64,000 nt of DNA from Owenia fusiformis. Its lineage: Eukaryota; Annelida; Polychaeta; Sabellida; Oweniidae. Positions 23,168 to 50,200 of this stretch are shown in pieces. The stretch lies in assembly GCA_903813345.2 (NCBI GenBank), contig CAIIXF020000001.1, positions 2,418,001 to 2,482,000 of the forward strand, written 5' to 3'. Made by a program: the position numbers and the translations under genes. The stretch's first letter is position 1, and the number at the start of each line of letters is the position of its first letter. Under the pieces are notes generated by a model. It was not told the DNA's origin and did no database searches. It saw nothing but the letters and a program-made list of their open reading frames with translations.

Positions 23168-25135
23168 ATGACTGATTGTGTTGATGTCCAAAATAAACCA
23201 ACTGAAACAGTTGAAGACTCGATGGCCATCTGTCCTCCAGATTCTGAGCAGTTAGAACAGAACATTGAAGAAAAGACTACATTGATTGAAGTGAAATGTG
23301 AACAACCTGAGTATGATGAACATACGGAAGAGTCCCTAAATACAGTCACTGTGTACCAGCCGGATGTCTGGCAACAAAAGGTTACGCCACCTCCAAGAGC
23401 AGCCAAGAGGAAAGCAAGAGACAAATGCAAAAAGATAGCTGTAGATGATTCAGGTATAGATGTCTCTGATCGTACTTTCAGTGTGCGTTCAACATGTAGA
23501 AGAAAGCATAAAACATACTATTGTGAACATTGTACATATGCAATTGGAAAACATGATCTCATGCAAAGTCATTATAGAACGGAACACCCAAAATTGGCCA
23601 AAATGCACAAATGTACATATAAGGGATGTGATTATTCATGTAACTGTCGCAAGTCCATCCAAGCTCATATATTAGCTATACATAAGAACGTCAAGTTCAG
23701 GTGTACACACCCTGATTGTACATTTGAGACAAACAGCAGAACTAAACTGAGGTATCATACCAAATCTCAACATTTAGCTGTGGAGGAATTTAAACCTTGG
23801 AAGTGTGATGAATGCGAGTTAAGATTTTGCCATGTTTATGATTTGAATAGACATCATTATGTACGCCACATGCCGGAGAAGCCATACTCCTGCGATGAAA
23901 AAGACTGCAATTACAAATGTAAATCAACTTGGGAATTGAAAAGTCACAAGTCACAAAGTCACAGTGATATTAGACCATATAAGTGTGGACAATGCGGATT
24001 ACGTACCAAGGTTCTTTCAGATCTTCGAAAACACATGATAAGACATTTGAATGTTCGAGAACACCAATGTGGTATTTGTGATAAGAAATTTATTTGTGCA
24101 GCAGATGCTAAACGACATAGGGATGATATACATAGTGATTTACAAATAAAATGTGAATACTGCCCCTATATTGCCAAATCAAGAGCCAAATTTAGAAAAC
24201 ATTTAGAAAAACATGGTTCAAGGTGGTTCAGTTGTGCTCACTGTTCTCAGAAGTATCATTCAAAATCTTCTCTCAAACAGCACATAAGAACACATGATCC
24301 GGATCGTCCCTTTCCTTGTCCCATCTGCGAGGAATACGTAGCAACTTCTGTATTCACATTAGTTGTTCACATTGGAAAACTTCATAAAGATTATCGGTAC
24401 CTGTATGAGTGCATTGTCTGTAGGAGATCTTATAACAAAAGTTGCCAACTGAGGCAACATTTTGAAACTGATTTACACAAGATGACTAAAGCAGCTGATC
24501 CCGCACTAAAGGATGAACCAGATGATCTGTATAAAGGACTCATGGAAAAGCTTTACTCAGTCAATGGAGTAAAGAAAACTACTAAGAAAAAAGAGAAATA
24601 CAAATGGGCAGACAACTTAAAGGGCCCTCGTCCCAAAATCAGTCCTAAGTCAAATGATTTAGTCAATGGTACATCCAAGGCGATACCTAAGAAACCTCCC
24701 AGCCGCAAGAGGAAAACATGTGAGAAGGCTACAAAATCCAGAAAAGGAAATACTCGCAATAAAAAGAGAAAGGGACAAATGTCTAATGAAAAAAAAGATT
24801 CTCATGTAGGAACTGTTAAGGAAGAATGTGAAGATACACCTATACATGATGAAAGCAAAAGAAAGCGGAAATCCAATAACTGTTATGCAACTGCAACTGA
24901 GAGCACTTGTGAAAATACTGATCAAATGGATGTACTCTCAAATGGTCACGAGAGCCATCCGACAGAATCAAGTGAAAAATTATTATCTGATTTTGTGAGC
25001 AACGCAGATGTAGGAACTCTTGAGAATGTGGTTGTTAAGATTGAGAAAGATGATGGTGAACAGGAAATGTATGGTTTCCAAGTTTTACCAAGTGAAACAC
25101 TGGAGCAAAGAGAGATAGACCCTTTAATGACATAG
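23168..25135 (+). CDS. C2H2 zinc-finger protein, 11 fingers
   Basis: 655 codons in one exon. A polypyrimidine stretch and acceptor (cttttcag at about 23151-23158) lie just before the ATG, so the 5' UTR is spliced. Residues 1-115 are acidic then basic (a PPRAAKRKARDKCKK nuclear signal). Eleven C2H2 fingers run without long gaps from about residue 118 to 437; the linkers are mostly variable rather than the TGEKP type, and several fingers have the CxxxxC spacing. Residues 440-655 are low-complexity and very basic (KKPPSRKRKTCEKATKSRK). Four PsiKxE sites (VKCE, LKDE, VKEE, VKIE) flank the finger block. It is probably a nuclear DNA-binding regulator; the finger number and spacing do not let me assign an orthologue. 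No internal stop or frame problem is present. Confidence 0.93.
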   Translation: MTDCVDVQNKPTETVEDSMAICPPDSEQLEQNIEEKTTLIEVKCEQPEYDEHTEESLNTVTVYQPDVWQQKVTPPPRAAKRKARDKCKKIAVDDSGIDVSDRTFSVRSTCRRKHKTYYCEHCTYAIGKHDLMQSHYRTEHPKLAKMHKCTYKGCDYSCNCRKSIQAHILAIHKNVKFRCTHPDCTFETNSRTKLRYHTKSQHLAVEEFKPWKCDECELRFCHVYDLNRHHYVRHMPEKPYSCDEKDCNYKCKSTWELKSHKSQSHSDIRPYKCGQCGLRTKVLSDLRKHMIRHLNVREHQCGICDKKFICAADAKRHRDDIHSDLQIKCEYCPYIAKSRAKFRKHLEKHGSRWFSCAHCSQKYHSKSSLKQHIRTHDPDRPFPCPICEEYVATSVFTLVVHIGKLHKDYRYLYECIVCRRSYNKSCQLRQHFETDLHKMTKAADPALKDEPDDLYKGLMEKLYSVNGVKKTTKKKEKYKWADNLKGPRPKISPKSNDLVNGTSKAIPKKPPSRKRKTCEKATKSRKGNTRNKKRKGQMSNEKKDSHVGTVKEECEDTPIHDESKRKRKSNNCYATATESTCENTDQMDVLSNGHESHPTESSEKLLSDFVSNADVGTLENVVVKIEKDDGEQEMYGFQVLPSETLEQREIDPLMT

Positions 25136-27095
25136 TCATTACCTCAGTTCTAGTGAAATATACTATCATGTCACATTGTGACACTATCTAAATTAACTTT
25201 ATTTTTGGTTGATATGAGGTGAATACCAAGTGGACCTTTTGGACTTCCTGCAATATCACTTTGAAATAGAATGAAATATTTGTTTTATTGAATAACTGTC
25301 AAGTTTACCATATTCACGTCATTATTCATTTGTTTAACATTGATTTATACATTCATGGAAGATGATAATTAGAAAGTTCACAGCAATAGAAAATCAAGGT
25401 AGAAAGCGACATAAAGTAAATCTACTTCTTTATTTATATTTATACAGATCATTAGCAACAGTGAAGAAGGACATACGTGAAGTACTGGCTGACCCCAAAA
25501 ATTGACACTTATTTTGAAATAACTTATATATTATATGTTCAATTTAATTGATGAAGATAGTCTGTCAAAATTGAGAAAGTTATTCCAAAATCAGATTGTT
25601 GCATATTTTGGGTCACCTTGTATTTTCAAATTTCTTCAAAGATTTGGCTTATATTCTATCAAAACACAAGATGTCCACAAAGTCTTTTTACACTTTACAT
25701 AGGCTTTGTATTGTAATTGTAGAGACTTTATGGACACCCTGTATATGAAATGTAGATTTATAATTTATTTTCCACAGGTGAAGTTTCAAATATACTCGTA
25801 ACTTGTAGGATACAGTATACTACTTTTCTGTCACCAAGAAGTTGTGACATTGTTTTTGTCACCATTTGTTGTGATTCAGTGCCAATTTCAGTATAAATGG
25901 CAAATTGTTAAACATGTGAAAAATATTGTCATACCTATGTGTTGTTTACATTCATTATACTGAGCCAAAGCAATATTTCTTTTTGAAGTCCATCATAAAC
26001 ATGTTACTTTAACTTTTATGATTGTATATCTATATCATGTCATGTACATTGTGTTTGACATGTACTTATTTATTTATTACAGAACTTAATGCACTTATGT
26101 ACATGTACAATGTTATGTACATTGTGCTTGATATGACAATATATACTTATTTATTGATAATAGAACTTAGTTCTCTTATGTATAAAATGTTACGTACTTG
26201 ATTGACATGAACTTGCCATGTTGTTTATTTATTACAGAACTTAGTTCAATTATTCATATACCTATCCATGTTATTTCCATCATATATTGTAGCCACATAA
26301 TTACTACTAGTCTTATTTATGAATATAATAGTTCTATTTATTTACAAAATGTGATGTACAGATATGGTACACTGTATTTATGTTGTCTCATGGTTTGTAT
26401 TAGAATAATATGTTACTTTTATATTAGTAAATTTAGTAAATTGTTGTGAACAAGGGTGATTTCATAAAGTAGTGTACATTTTGATCTCATACCAAAAGTA
26501 TACATTCAATCATCTTCAATGCGTATCTCTTGCAAATTTGGAAATGTTTGTAACATTTTCTGACATACATGGACACATATTTACTTTCTTTATTTTATTG
26601 TTGAGCATAAACTTTGTAATTTAACGTAAATTGTTTATTTACTTATGAGCTGTCACAGTGTTACAAGTAGACATATCATTCTTTATAGTATAGTGAAACC
26701 TGTAAAGTGGAACACTTTTCCAGCCGACCAACTGACTTACACACTACTGATGCAAGACTATAAGTGGAACACCTCCCAAGTGGATTACTTTTTAGAGGTA
26801 ACAAATGTGTTAAACTTGGACAGGTTTTACTTACTTACAATGTTCTTTATTATCAATATTCAAATTGTGTTATCAGACAATGATATCCATTTTATCTCGG
26901 GAAGGATGAAAACAATAATTGTGAATAGCAAATGTGAAATTATGACAATTTTCTCTCAACTTGTCTCAAGTCTTTAGTAGCACCTTTCAGTATAAAATGA
27001 AATGTTCATGTAAAATGAAACCTTTCTAATTATATAAGTTGTAGGTGTAAGAAGTTGTACCAATATAGTATCTGATGTTGAAAATAAATGTCTCA
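25136..27095 (+). other. 3' UTR and repeats after the zinc-finger gene
   Basis: AT-rich, no gene. AATAAA at 27083-27088 is a late candidate polyadenylation signal. Embedded are a hairpin MITE at about 25483-25625 (gaccccaaaaattgacac against gcatattttgggtcac), another at about 25668-25742 (gtccacaaagtct against agactttatggac), and a pogo-like MITE at about 26694-26832 (agtgaaacctgtaaagtgga to ggacaggttttact). Confidence 0.45.
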
Positions 27096-27239
27096 AATTT
27101 AAACATTCATCTATTTATATTATCTATTTATTCATTTATTCGTATTGTAGTATGAATATTAAAGGAGTGTAAAGTATGTATCTGAACCGGCAATTACTGC
27201 CTTGACTTCAAACCCAGACATAACTTAGGATGTTTTCAT

Positions 27240-27735
27240 AATGAAAACGTTGGTATTGATATTGGATTTGACTTTAATAGTGACAACATTGGCATTGATA
27301 TTAAGGGCTTTGACTTAAATAGTGACAACATAGGTATTGATATTAAGGGGTTCGACTTTAATAATGACACCATTGGCTATGATATTAAAGGCTTTGACTT
27401 TAATAGTGACACCATTGGCTATGATATTAAGGGCTTTGACTTTAATAGTGACAACATTGGCTATGATATTAAGGACATTGACTTTAATAGTGACAACATT
27501 GGCTACGATATTAAGGGCTTTGACTTATTAGTGAAAACATTGGCTGTGTTATTAAGGGCTTTGACTTTAATAGTGAAAACATTGGCTATGATATTATAGT
27601 GACAACATTGGCTATGATATTAAGGGCGTTGACTTTAATAGTGGAAACATTGACACTGATATTGAGGGCTTTGACTTTAATAGTGGATACATTGATATTA
27701 AGGCCTTTGACTTCAATAGTAAAACATTGACGTAT
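27240..27735. repeat. 42-bp tandem array
   Basis: About 11 imperfect copies of a unit like ttggctatgatattaaggg plus ctttgactttaatagtgaca. Since 42 is a multiple of 3, open frames with a 14-residue period arise by chance. No coding role is suggested. Confidence 0.9.
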
Positions 27736-30700
27736 CACTGACATCAACTGGATAAATAATAGACATACGATTAATAATTTTCACAAAAACTGAAGTGCTT
27801 TTACAGTGTTATGCCCCTACCCATTCATCTAGATTTAGAAATTAAAGGCCCATTTTGCGTATTTTCAACGTTTTTGGGCAAAATAAAGACTTAGATTTGA
27901 ATTTCATAGTTTGTACAATGTATTGATAAGAACCTTATCTTTCATTTGACACCAACAACAGCTCAAATGGACCATGTCAAAGCTTACAATAAATTATCAA
28001 AAAATATTTTAGATCTGCCTTTAAGGTACATGGACAACTGACAGAAAAATTAATATGAACAATAACATTACAAGAGTCACTTGGAATGATAATATTTTCT
28101 CTGATAGTGCAAAAGAAATCATTGATAATGTTGTTTTGATATTTTGGCACTATTGGGCAAGAAACTCCACAAGTACCACGGTTGACGACAGAGGAGGAAA
28201 TCTTAAGGATCTGAACATAAGAACTTATAAAAGAAGTTATTTTGAATAAGAAATGTATTCAAAATCCCAATGGAAAAAAATATAGTAGGTTTTCAAGGCA
28301 GTACTCTTCACTTATTTCCATCAAAACTTTATGAAAACACCAATTTAGATTTTACAATGCAAAAATCAAAAACACCATTTTGTAAAAGTTCATTTATTTG
28401 TTACTATATTACAATGTACACTACAGTTTTTTATATACACTTGTAATAATAAATAGTATAATTCATGATTGATCCGACCTACTGCATAATTAGACATATT
28501 GAATGAAAAGAAAATATGATGTACATATACCTCTAAAACGATGTTGTTTCTACAAGAACGTGCCATAATTTCAACTGAGGCATATCTAAGGTTTGTACAT
28601 AGTAGTTCAGGATGTTGGTATGATGCAATTTAAACCAAAGAGTAGCTCCATCAGTGTATGATACTGTACTAAATATTAGCTGAACATATGAGCTTGGGAA
28701 AATATCACATTCTACATTAATGCATCCAGGAACATTTATTCTTTTAGTGAAAGTTATATTTTGAATTCTTATCACGCCCCTATGCAGGTATAACTTACAA
28801 TAATTTTTATTGTATCTCCTGCAACCGTATCATCAAGATTGTTGCTAAGAATACCTAAATCCAAATTCAATGAAAATATATATTTTTGATATTTACAGTT
28901 TAAGTATAGTATAACCACTTTTGTCTACATGAGAGAAAACATATTAAGTATTCATTGTTTTGTATAATTACATCTGGAACTCAATAAGGATTCGTTATAA
29001 AACCTTAAATATAGACTTAACAGTGATTCTAGCAACAGTGGTGCTAATACTCATTTTACATTAAACACAATTCAAACACAACTTCTATTTCAATTTTCTC
29101 AATGATTTGCAATATACAACTCATATACTTGTGAAACAACAATGAGAAATTATGACCAACCAGGCAAATAGCAGATGAAAATGAATAGAGGGGATGGATT
29201 TCTTGAAAATGTAGATGATGTACATGTATACAATATAAGTGTATGAATGGTACCAAGCTTATGCATTGTTCCTCCATATAGTTCTTGAAAATCAGAGAAG
29301 GGGTACAAATACTTGAAATAATATCTAAAATATTAACTACTGCTTTTGTTTTCAGCGTTTATGCTACTCTAGTACTATATGCTAATATACACAATCAAAA
29401 ATAGCTCTGACAATATATTGCAATATTTTAGGACGTCAATAAAATAATTGTTAATTTGTATTTAGCAATATGACAAACTAGATGTGAATAATTTACAACA
29501 GAAGTTTTTCATAAAAACCCAAGTATATCCTTGTCTTATGCTACATTAAAACTGTTCGCAATAACAATACTGTAATACAATACAATAAATTTCATTTTAT
29601 TTGTTCAACTCCATCCCAACACAAATGTTAATAATTAACTACAAATATTGTCTCATTTCCAACTATAAAACAATCAGATGACAATATATTAACACTGAAA
29701 TAAATTCAAATGACTCGTAACACAATTTGCTTTTTGTACAAATCACAATTTTGGCCTAGATGACCTCATTAATCTAAATTATTAGGAAAATGATACATTG
29801 CTAGCATGATTAATAACTAAATCTATAGTTAAAGAACTCTACAAGCAATACAGTCTATACAGCACCTAACTAATGTACTTGCAATGATGAGATATATCTC
29901 CATCAATTGATTAGTTTATGATGAAAAATTAGTAATCAAAATGAAGGCACAACATATCCAACCAAAACAACACATAGTGATCTCAATTAATAATTTACAG
30001 CAAACAATTAAAATTGTTCTCGATAGACAGTAGATGGAGATCAATCCGAGTCTTAAATATGACAAAATGTCACCACCTTGTTACACTTACAAAAGTGTAA
30101 CCATTTGTGACAGATGACTAATGATTAAACACATAGTTACATAAATGATGGATATAACAAGATTTCACCATTTCTTGATGGTGACATAAAAGTTAATAGA
30201 ATGAAAATGTTATTTAAAACATGCCATGGATCCAACAGCTACTGCGAATCCCAATCTATGCATGTTATGATTATTATCATTAAACGTGGGAAAAATCATA
30301 ACCAGGGCTCTAGATGAAGAGAGGTCCAATGGTCACTGTTATTTTACTTTTGATACATACCAGCTTATATTTTCAATATATAGAGATATCAAAATAAAAT
30401 AACAGTGCAATTGGAACTCAAATCTATAACTAAAGCACTGAATACATTACAGGGTTAACCCAATTCTTAAAACAATTAACATGATAAATTTTCAGAGCTT
30501 TCACATGTTATCTGTAACTACATGATTAATAACAGCTTTTAATTCTTTTTTAAACTCAAAACGAGCAAAAGTTTTGTACAAGGACAATGAATGTCTGATC
30601 AACAGAGAAGTCAATGTACATACAAGGTTTATCAAAAATACTTGTATGGATGAGGAATCTTACAGAGGTCTACAAGGACTGGACACAAGAGAGGGATATC

Positions 30701-32306
30701 CCAGAATTCATAGATGAACTCTTAGAGGTTCATCTTTACATGGAGATGAATTCTGGGATATTTCCCCCTCTTGAATGGACACCCAATCGTGCATATATAA
30801 TCAAAACTGAAAGGAATTCAAAGCAATAAAGGTGATTCAAATACAAAATCGGTGTGATTAGTTTCATAACACCCTAGTTAGCCTAAAAATCCATAATTTT
30901 CAGTGTACTTTTTAGTTCCTTTGAACATGCTGCAAACATAATATAATCAGATAATATACACAGTATACAACCTTGCAGTCACATTTACCTCTTAATTTGG
31001 CATTTTAAGAGAAGCTTATTAATCTGCTTTACTCCCCCATATTTGCTTTCTACTAAAGCCTACAATAATAAAATATCTATGCTTCTGTACAAAATAAGTA
31101 TAATGATTTGTTCCAATTCAGGCTAAATAACCCATACCTCTACATACTTCCATACTGATTTGACTATGCACACATCCAACCTGAAACCTAATCTACATGT
31201 ACTCCATTATTTCCTATACTTTATTTCTAACTTTGCTGCTATTGAGCTTCATCAAGGTATGCCAAGTAGAGTAAGTTAGTGGACTAAACAACTTGGACAT
31301 GTTGTGTCACCAATTGGTTTTTATCCTACTTGGCCCACCTTAATATGACTACATGTTAGAGACCTGAATGACAAACACAATCTAGTATTGATAAATTGTG
31401 TTGAACTTTAATTACCAAAATTGTTTCATCTGATAATAGTATATCATTTCCTTATTTCCTGATGACATCATTTGGAAGCTGACTTTATTTTCCTTAAATG
31501 TCACTACAGTCTCTGTGGCATTAAATTATCATTGATATATAATGTAATTTGAAAAGAATTTATAACACCATTGTGGCTCTCAAATTAAGTGCTTTAAAGT
31601 GATTTAGGAACTCTTAAGGAATTTCATGTGACATATGAGTAAAAAAATACAACAAAAAAGTACAATTTCCATCACTCACAACAAATTGATTTGTCATTCA
31701 GGCTCTTTTCAGGCTTTACATCATTTTATTTGAGTGCTTTCTAATCCTATGCTCTACATTTCTTTAGCTGCTCTTTGTTTCACTTAATCTCTTACAAACA
31801 CTAAACTCTGTTTTATGTACAATATATATCAATTCTCACGCTATGTACAACTTATTTTCTTTTTTAAATTTCCTATTATTGTGTTAGTTTAGAAGCTCTA
31901 AAATTACCTGACACCCTGTATATTATAGTAAGTCATGGTTAGTCATTAGCTGAATTTGGACACACCTTTCTATGAGCCCAATACACTTGTGGGTGTACAC
32001 TCATTGGGGATACACTTCTACATTCTAACAATACTGTTAGAACACTAAATTGCACAATAAATTTCAGTATTAAGGCAATTCAATGTTTCCATTGAATGAA
32101 ATTCATATACAATTGTAATCAATTAAATAATGTATAAACATGATTTTGTGTAATGATATTTTTATAAGTAAGATACTCAATTGATCATTCATAATATCAA
32201 ATGAAGCATGGCCTTGGTTAACATGATTAAAAATAATAGAAATGTCTCTTATGTATGGGACAAGACAACGCTATTGCACATGCTCTAGCGTATGGTCTGG
32301 AATGTG
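27736..32306. other. Intergenic DNA and probable MIER1 3' UTR
   Basis: No supported gene on either strand. The part next to 32307 should be the MIER1 3' UTR (minus strand). A copy of the ATGTCACCACC-ended repeat lies at about 30065-30188, and a hairpin at 30696-30765 (tatcccagaattcatagatg against catggagatgaattctggga). The frame at 28055-28249 shows no family features. Confidence 0.4.
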
Positions 32307-46908
<14,602 letters not shown>

Positions 46909-47299
46909 TTTGGAAAATTATGGGATAGCGTAAATTATTTCAAAACGAGGCTGGCCTAATTGATACGTATCTTGAAAGATACATTGTGATTGGTTAATCA
47001 ATCTAGCTCATTTATCGTATTTTTATCAATTATATGTAAAATATAGAAATTTTGGTACATCCTTGCCATCAAGTGAAGTCTAAACAACTGGTGAATATTG
47101 TTTATATCATTCTTTTGGCTGAGTTAATGATATTACACAAAACAAATGCTTAAAACTCTGCAGTGTGTGAAAGAAGAATCAACCAATCAAATCATGTTTT
47201 ACTAAGCATCACTTGAAGGCATAGCAACCTGACTCTCTAATTTTTGAAAAGTTGTAAATGTGAAGTTTTACCCCAAAACAAAATAGTTTAGGAAACAGT
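46909..47299. promoter_or_regulatory. Probable MIER1/DNAI4 bidirectional promoter
   Basis: The 391 bp between the MIER1 start (minus strand) and the DNAI4 start (plus strand) contain no other gene, so both 5' UTRs and core promoters must lie here, unless there are distant noncoding exons. There is an inverted CCAAT (attgg at about 46988-46992) and a forward CCAAT (accaatcaaatc at about 47172), and no clear TATA box at either side. Confidence 0.65.
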
Positions 47300-50200
47300 A
47301 TGTCGCAACATAGAAAGAGCCTATACCCGGGGTATGTTAAAACAAATTTTCAACTGCTTAATTTCCAGGAATTTGATTTTCTGAAGAGATCTGAAAAATT
47401 TCATGATCAGTGATTCTAAAAAATGATGAACCAACTTGATTTTCAAGTTCAGAGTTTTTGATTTTGACTCATACGCTTACCTCACAAAACAAAGGGGGAC
47501 TTATTTTAGCATCATGTATATGATGGAGTTTATATTCAGTACAGTCGAGCGGAATTTCATTTGCATTCCCATCCATATTGCAAGACTTACAGTAGACTAT
47601 GCCTGGCACAACCGTCACCATGTTATTAGTGTTTTTAAGTTTCGCAAGGATCCTGCCATGACCGTGGTTTTGTTATCGTGAAAGCCTGGTATAACCATCA
47701 CAATGCTATATTATATTGCAAGGCCTGTCATGACTGTGGTAATGTTAAAGCCTGATATGACCGTGACAATGCTATATTATATTGCAAGGCCTGTCATGAC
47801 CGTGGTAATGTTAAAGTCTTATATGACTGTGGCAATGGTTGTAAGGCCTGTCATGACTGTGGTAATGCCCCATTGCCCCCCCCCCCCCCCCAGGATCCGC
47901 CACTGATCTGGTATATATTTATCGCATCCTACGACCCCTTTAGATTGTGGTCGTACGCCCGATTCATTGGTAAGCCTGTCTTTCTATAATGTCGGAGAAT
48001 GAACTACGCATTGCACTATTAAATGACCTACCTCGATACATTCCAGAGTATTTTAGAATTCTTTTTATGTTGTTAGATCGCGAATTGTATGGGTTTATCG
48101 GCAGAACGAAGATATTTTCGTTTTTGATAGCAATATTTGCGTGTAATATTTAACTTATTTCAACCGTCAAATTCCTCCATTCAGTTCCCGGCATGCACCA
48201 GTCATAAGGGAAATCCCTGGGGAATTCCCCTTCCGACATTTTGAAAATTGCTGACATATTTCCGATGTAAAAACTAAAATCTCTTCATTCTGCCGATAAA
48301 CCCATACAATTGGCGATCTAACAACATAAAAAGAATTCTAAAATACTCTGGAATGTATCGACTGAGGTAGGTCATTAAATAGTGCAATGCTTAGTTCATT
48401 CTCCGACATTGTAGAAAGACAGGCTTACCAATGAATCAGGCGTACGACCACAATCTAAAGTGGTCGGTAGGATACGATAAGTATATATAATATTGAACCA
48501 TTGTTTGTCCCATCGGTTCATTTTTGCATGTACATTTTTAGGGCAGATTGAATTTTTCAATTGATTTTAGAATTATGCTTCCATATTATAAAAACTATAT
48601 TAAGCCTACCAAGTGGGCTCACTGGAATGATTGAGTACTCAATAATTCTTATTTTCTGTTTATACAGTGGCCAAGGAGTTGGTGCAAGTACAGCCTCTCG
48701 TAAGAGTAACCAGGTGGTTTCTGTTGCGAGCAAAAGTCGAGTTGGTGGTGGAAGACAAACAACAATCGCTGGTTCACGTACCACTGTACTGTCATCTGGA
48801 AGCAGGAGGAAGATAGGAGGATCAGAAGACAAAGCAAGCGTCAGTAGAGCCCCTGTGCAGGTAAATATCCTATCTGACCTGAGATCTGACAAACTGATGA
48901 TTTTATAGTACCATAAACTCTTTAAATCCACTTTTATTTCATGGTCTTTTATTAGATTGTGTGATTGTGAAATGAATCAGACTTGCCAACCTCCCATTTT
49001 TTTACGGGAATCTCCCGTAAATTTTTTGTTTTTCCGTAAAAAATACTAAACTCTACTCCCGTACCGTTTTCTCCCGTAAACTCCCGTACCGTATTTCTAC
49101 TAAAATCTCCCGTAATTTTTTTTAAAAATATGGTTGTAAAATCTCCCGTATTTTTGCTGAAATCTCCCGTATTCTGGTGTAACTCCTGTAAAATCTCCCG
49201 TATTCTTGGTATAACTCCCGTAAAATCTCCCGTTTTCTGGTATAACTCCCGTAAAATCTCCCGTATTCTTGGTATAACTCCTGTAAAATCTCCGTTTTTT
49301 GCTGTCGAAATCTACCGTATTTAAAAGGAATTTGACAAATTTGTGACCTTGATTATTGCAGGCACGCTTCTTTCTTTTACTCCAAGAAGGTTGGCTCCCA
49401 TGGTTCACTATCGATACTTTCATAAATAACTTAAAAGTACTTCATTCCCATGATTCAAATTGCTTTTCTGCGATCAGTTCGGTATAAGTTTGCACACCAA
49501 ATGTCCACAAATGGGGGCCAGTTCATATTCTGTCATACTTCTGTCAGGAGAATACATTTTATTTTTATATGGCGCTAAACAAAATATTGCCGCAATATAA
49601 GGTGCATTATGGATAGGGACTGCTGTGAAATAATGAACGTAAGTGACATCCATCTTAGATTATAAGTTCTAATTAATTTATTAACTGCGCATGCGTCGTA
49701 ATAATTTCAACCAATTAAATCGCTGGATTTAATGCTCATAAATCTTCCGTAAAAACTCCCTTTTTTCAAAATCTAAAGTAAAAACTCCCGTTATTTCAGA
49801 AATCTATCGTAAAAACTCACGTTTTTTTTCAAAATTTACCGTAAAAACACCAGTTTTTCCAGAAACCTACCGTTAGAACTCCCGTTTTTTTTCCGAAATC
49901 TACCGAAAAAACTCCTGTTCTTTCAAAATCTACCGTAAAAACTCCAGTTTTTTCAAAATCTACCGTAAAAACTCCAGTTTTTTCAAAATCTAAAGTAAAA
50001 ACTCCAGTTTTTTCAAAATCTAAAGTAAAAACTCCTGTTTTTTCAGAGATCTACCGTAAAAACTCCTGTTTTTTCAAAATCTACCGTAGAAACTCCCATT
50101 TTTCAGAAATCTACCGTAAAAACTCCAGTTTTTCCGAAATCTACCGTAAAAGCTCCTGTTTTTTCAGAAATCTACCGTAAAAACTCCTGTTTTTTCAGAA

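Noticed and set aside
27337-27531. 64-codon frame with a 14-residue repeat
   Set aside because: It is the 42-bp tandem array read through; no other coding sign.
28055-28249. 64-codon plus-strand frame (MNNNITRVTWND...)
   Set aside because: Short, isolated, without splice or promoter context and without recognisable motifs.
48561-48931. Antisense frame over DNAI4 exon 2
   Set aside because: It is the shadow of the sense exon 48668-48860, which joins in phase to the next DNAI4 exons.
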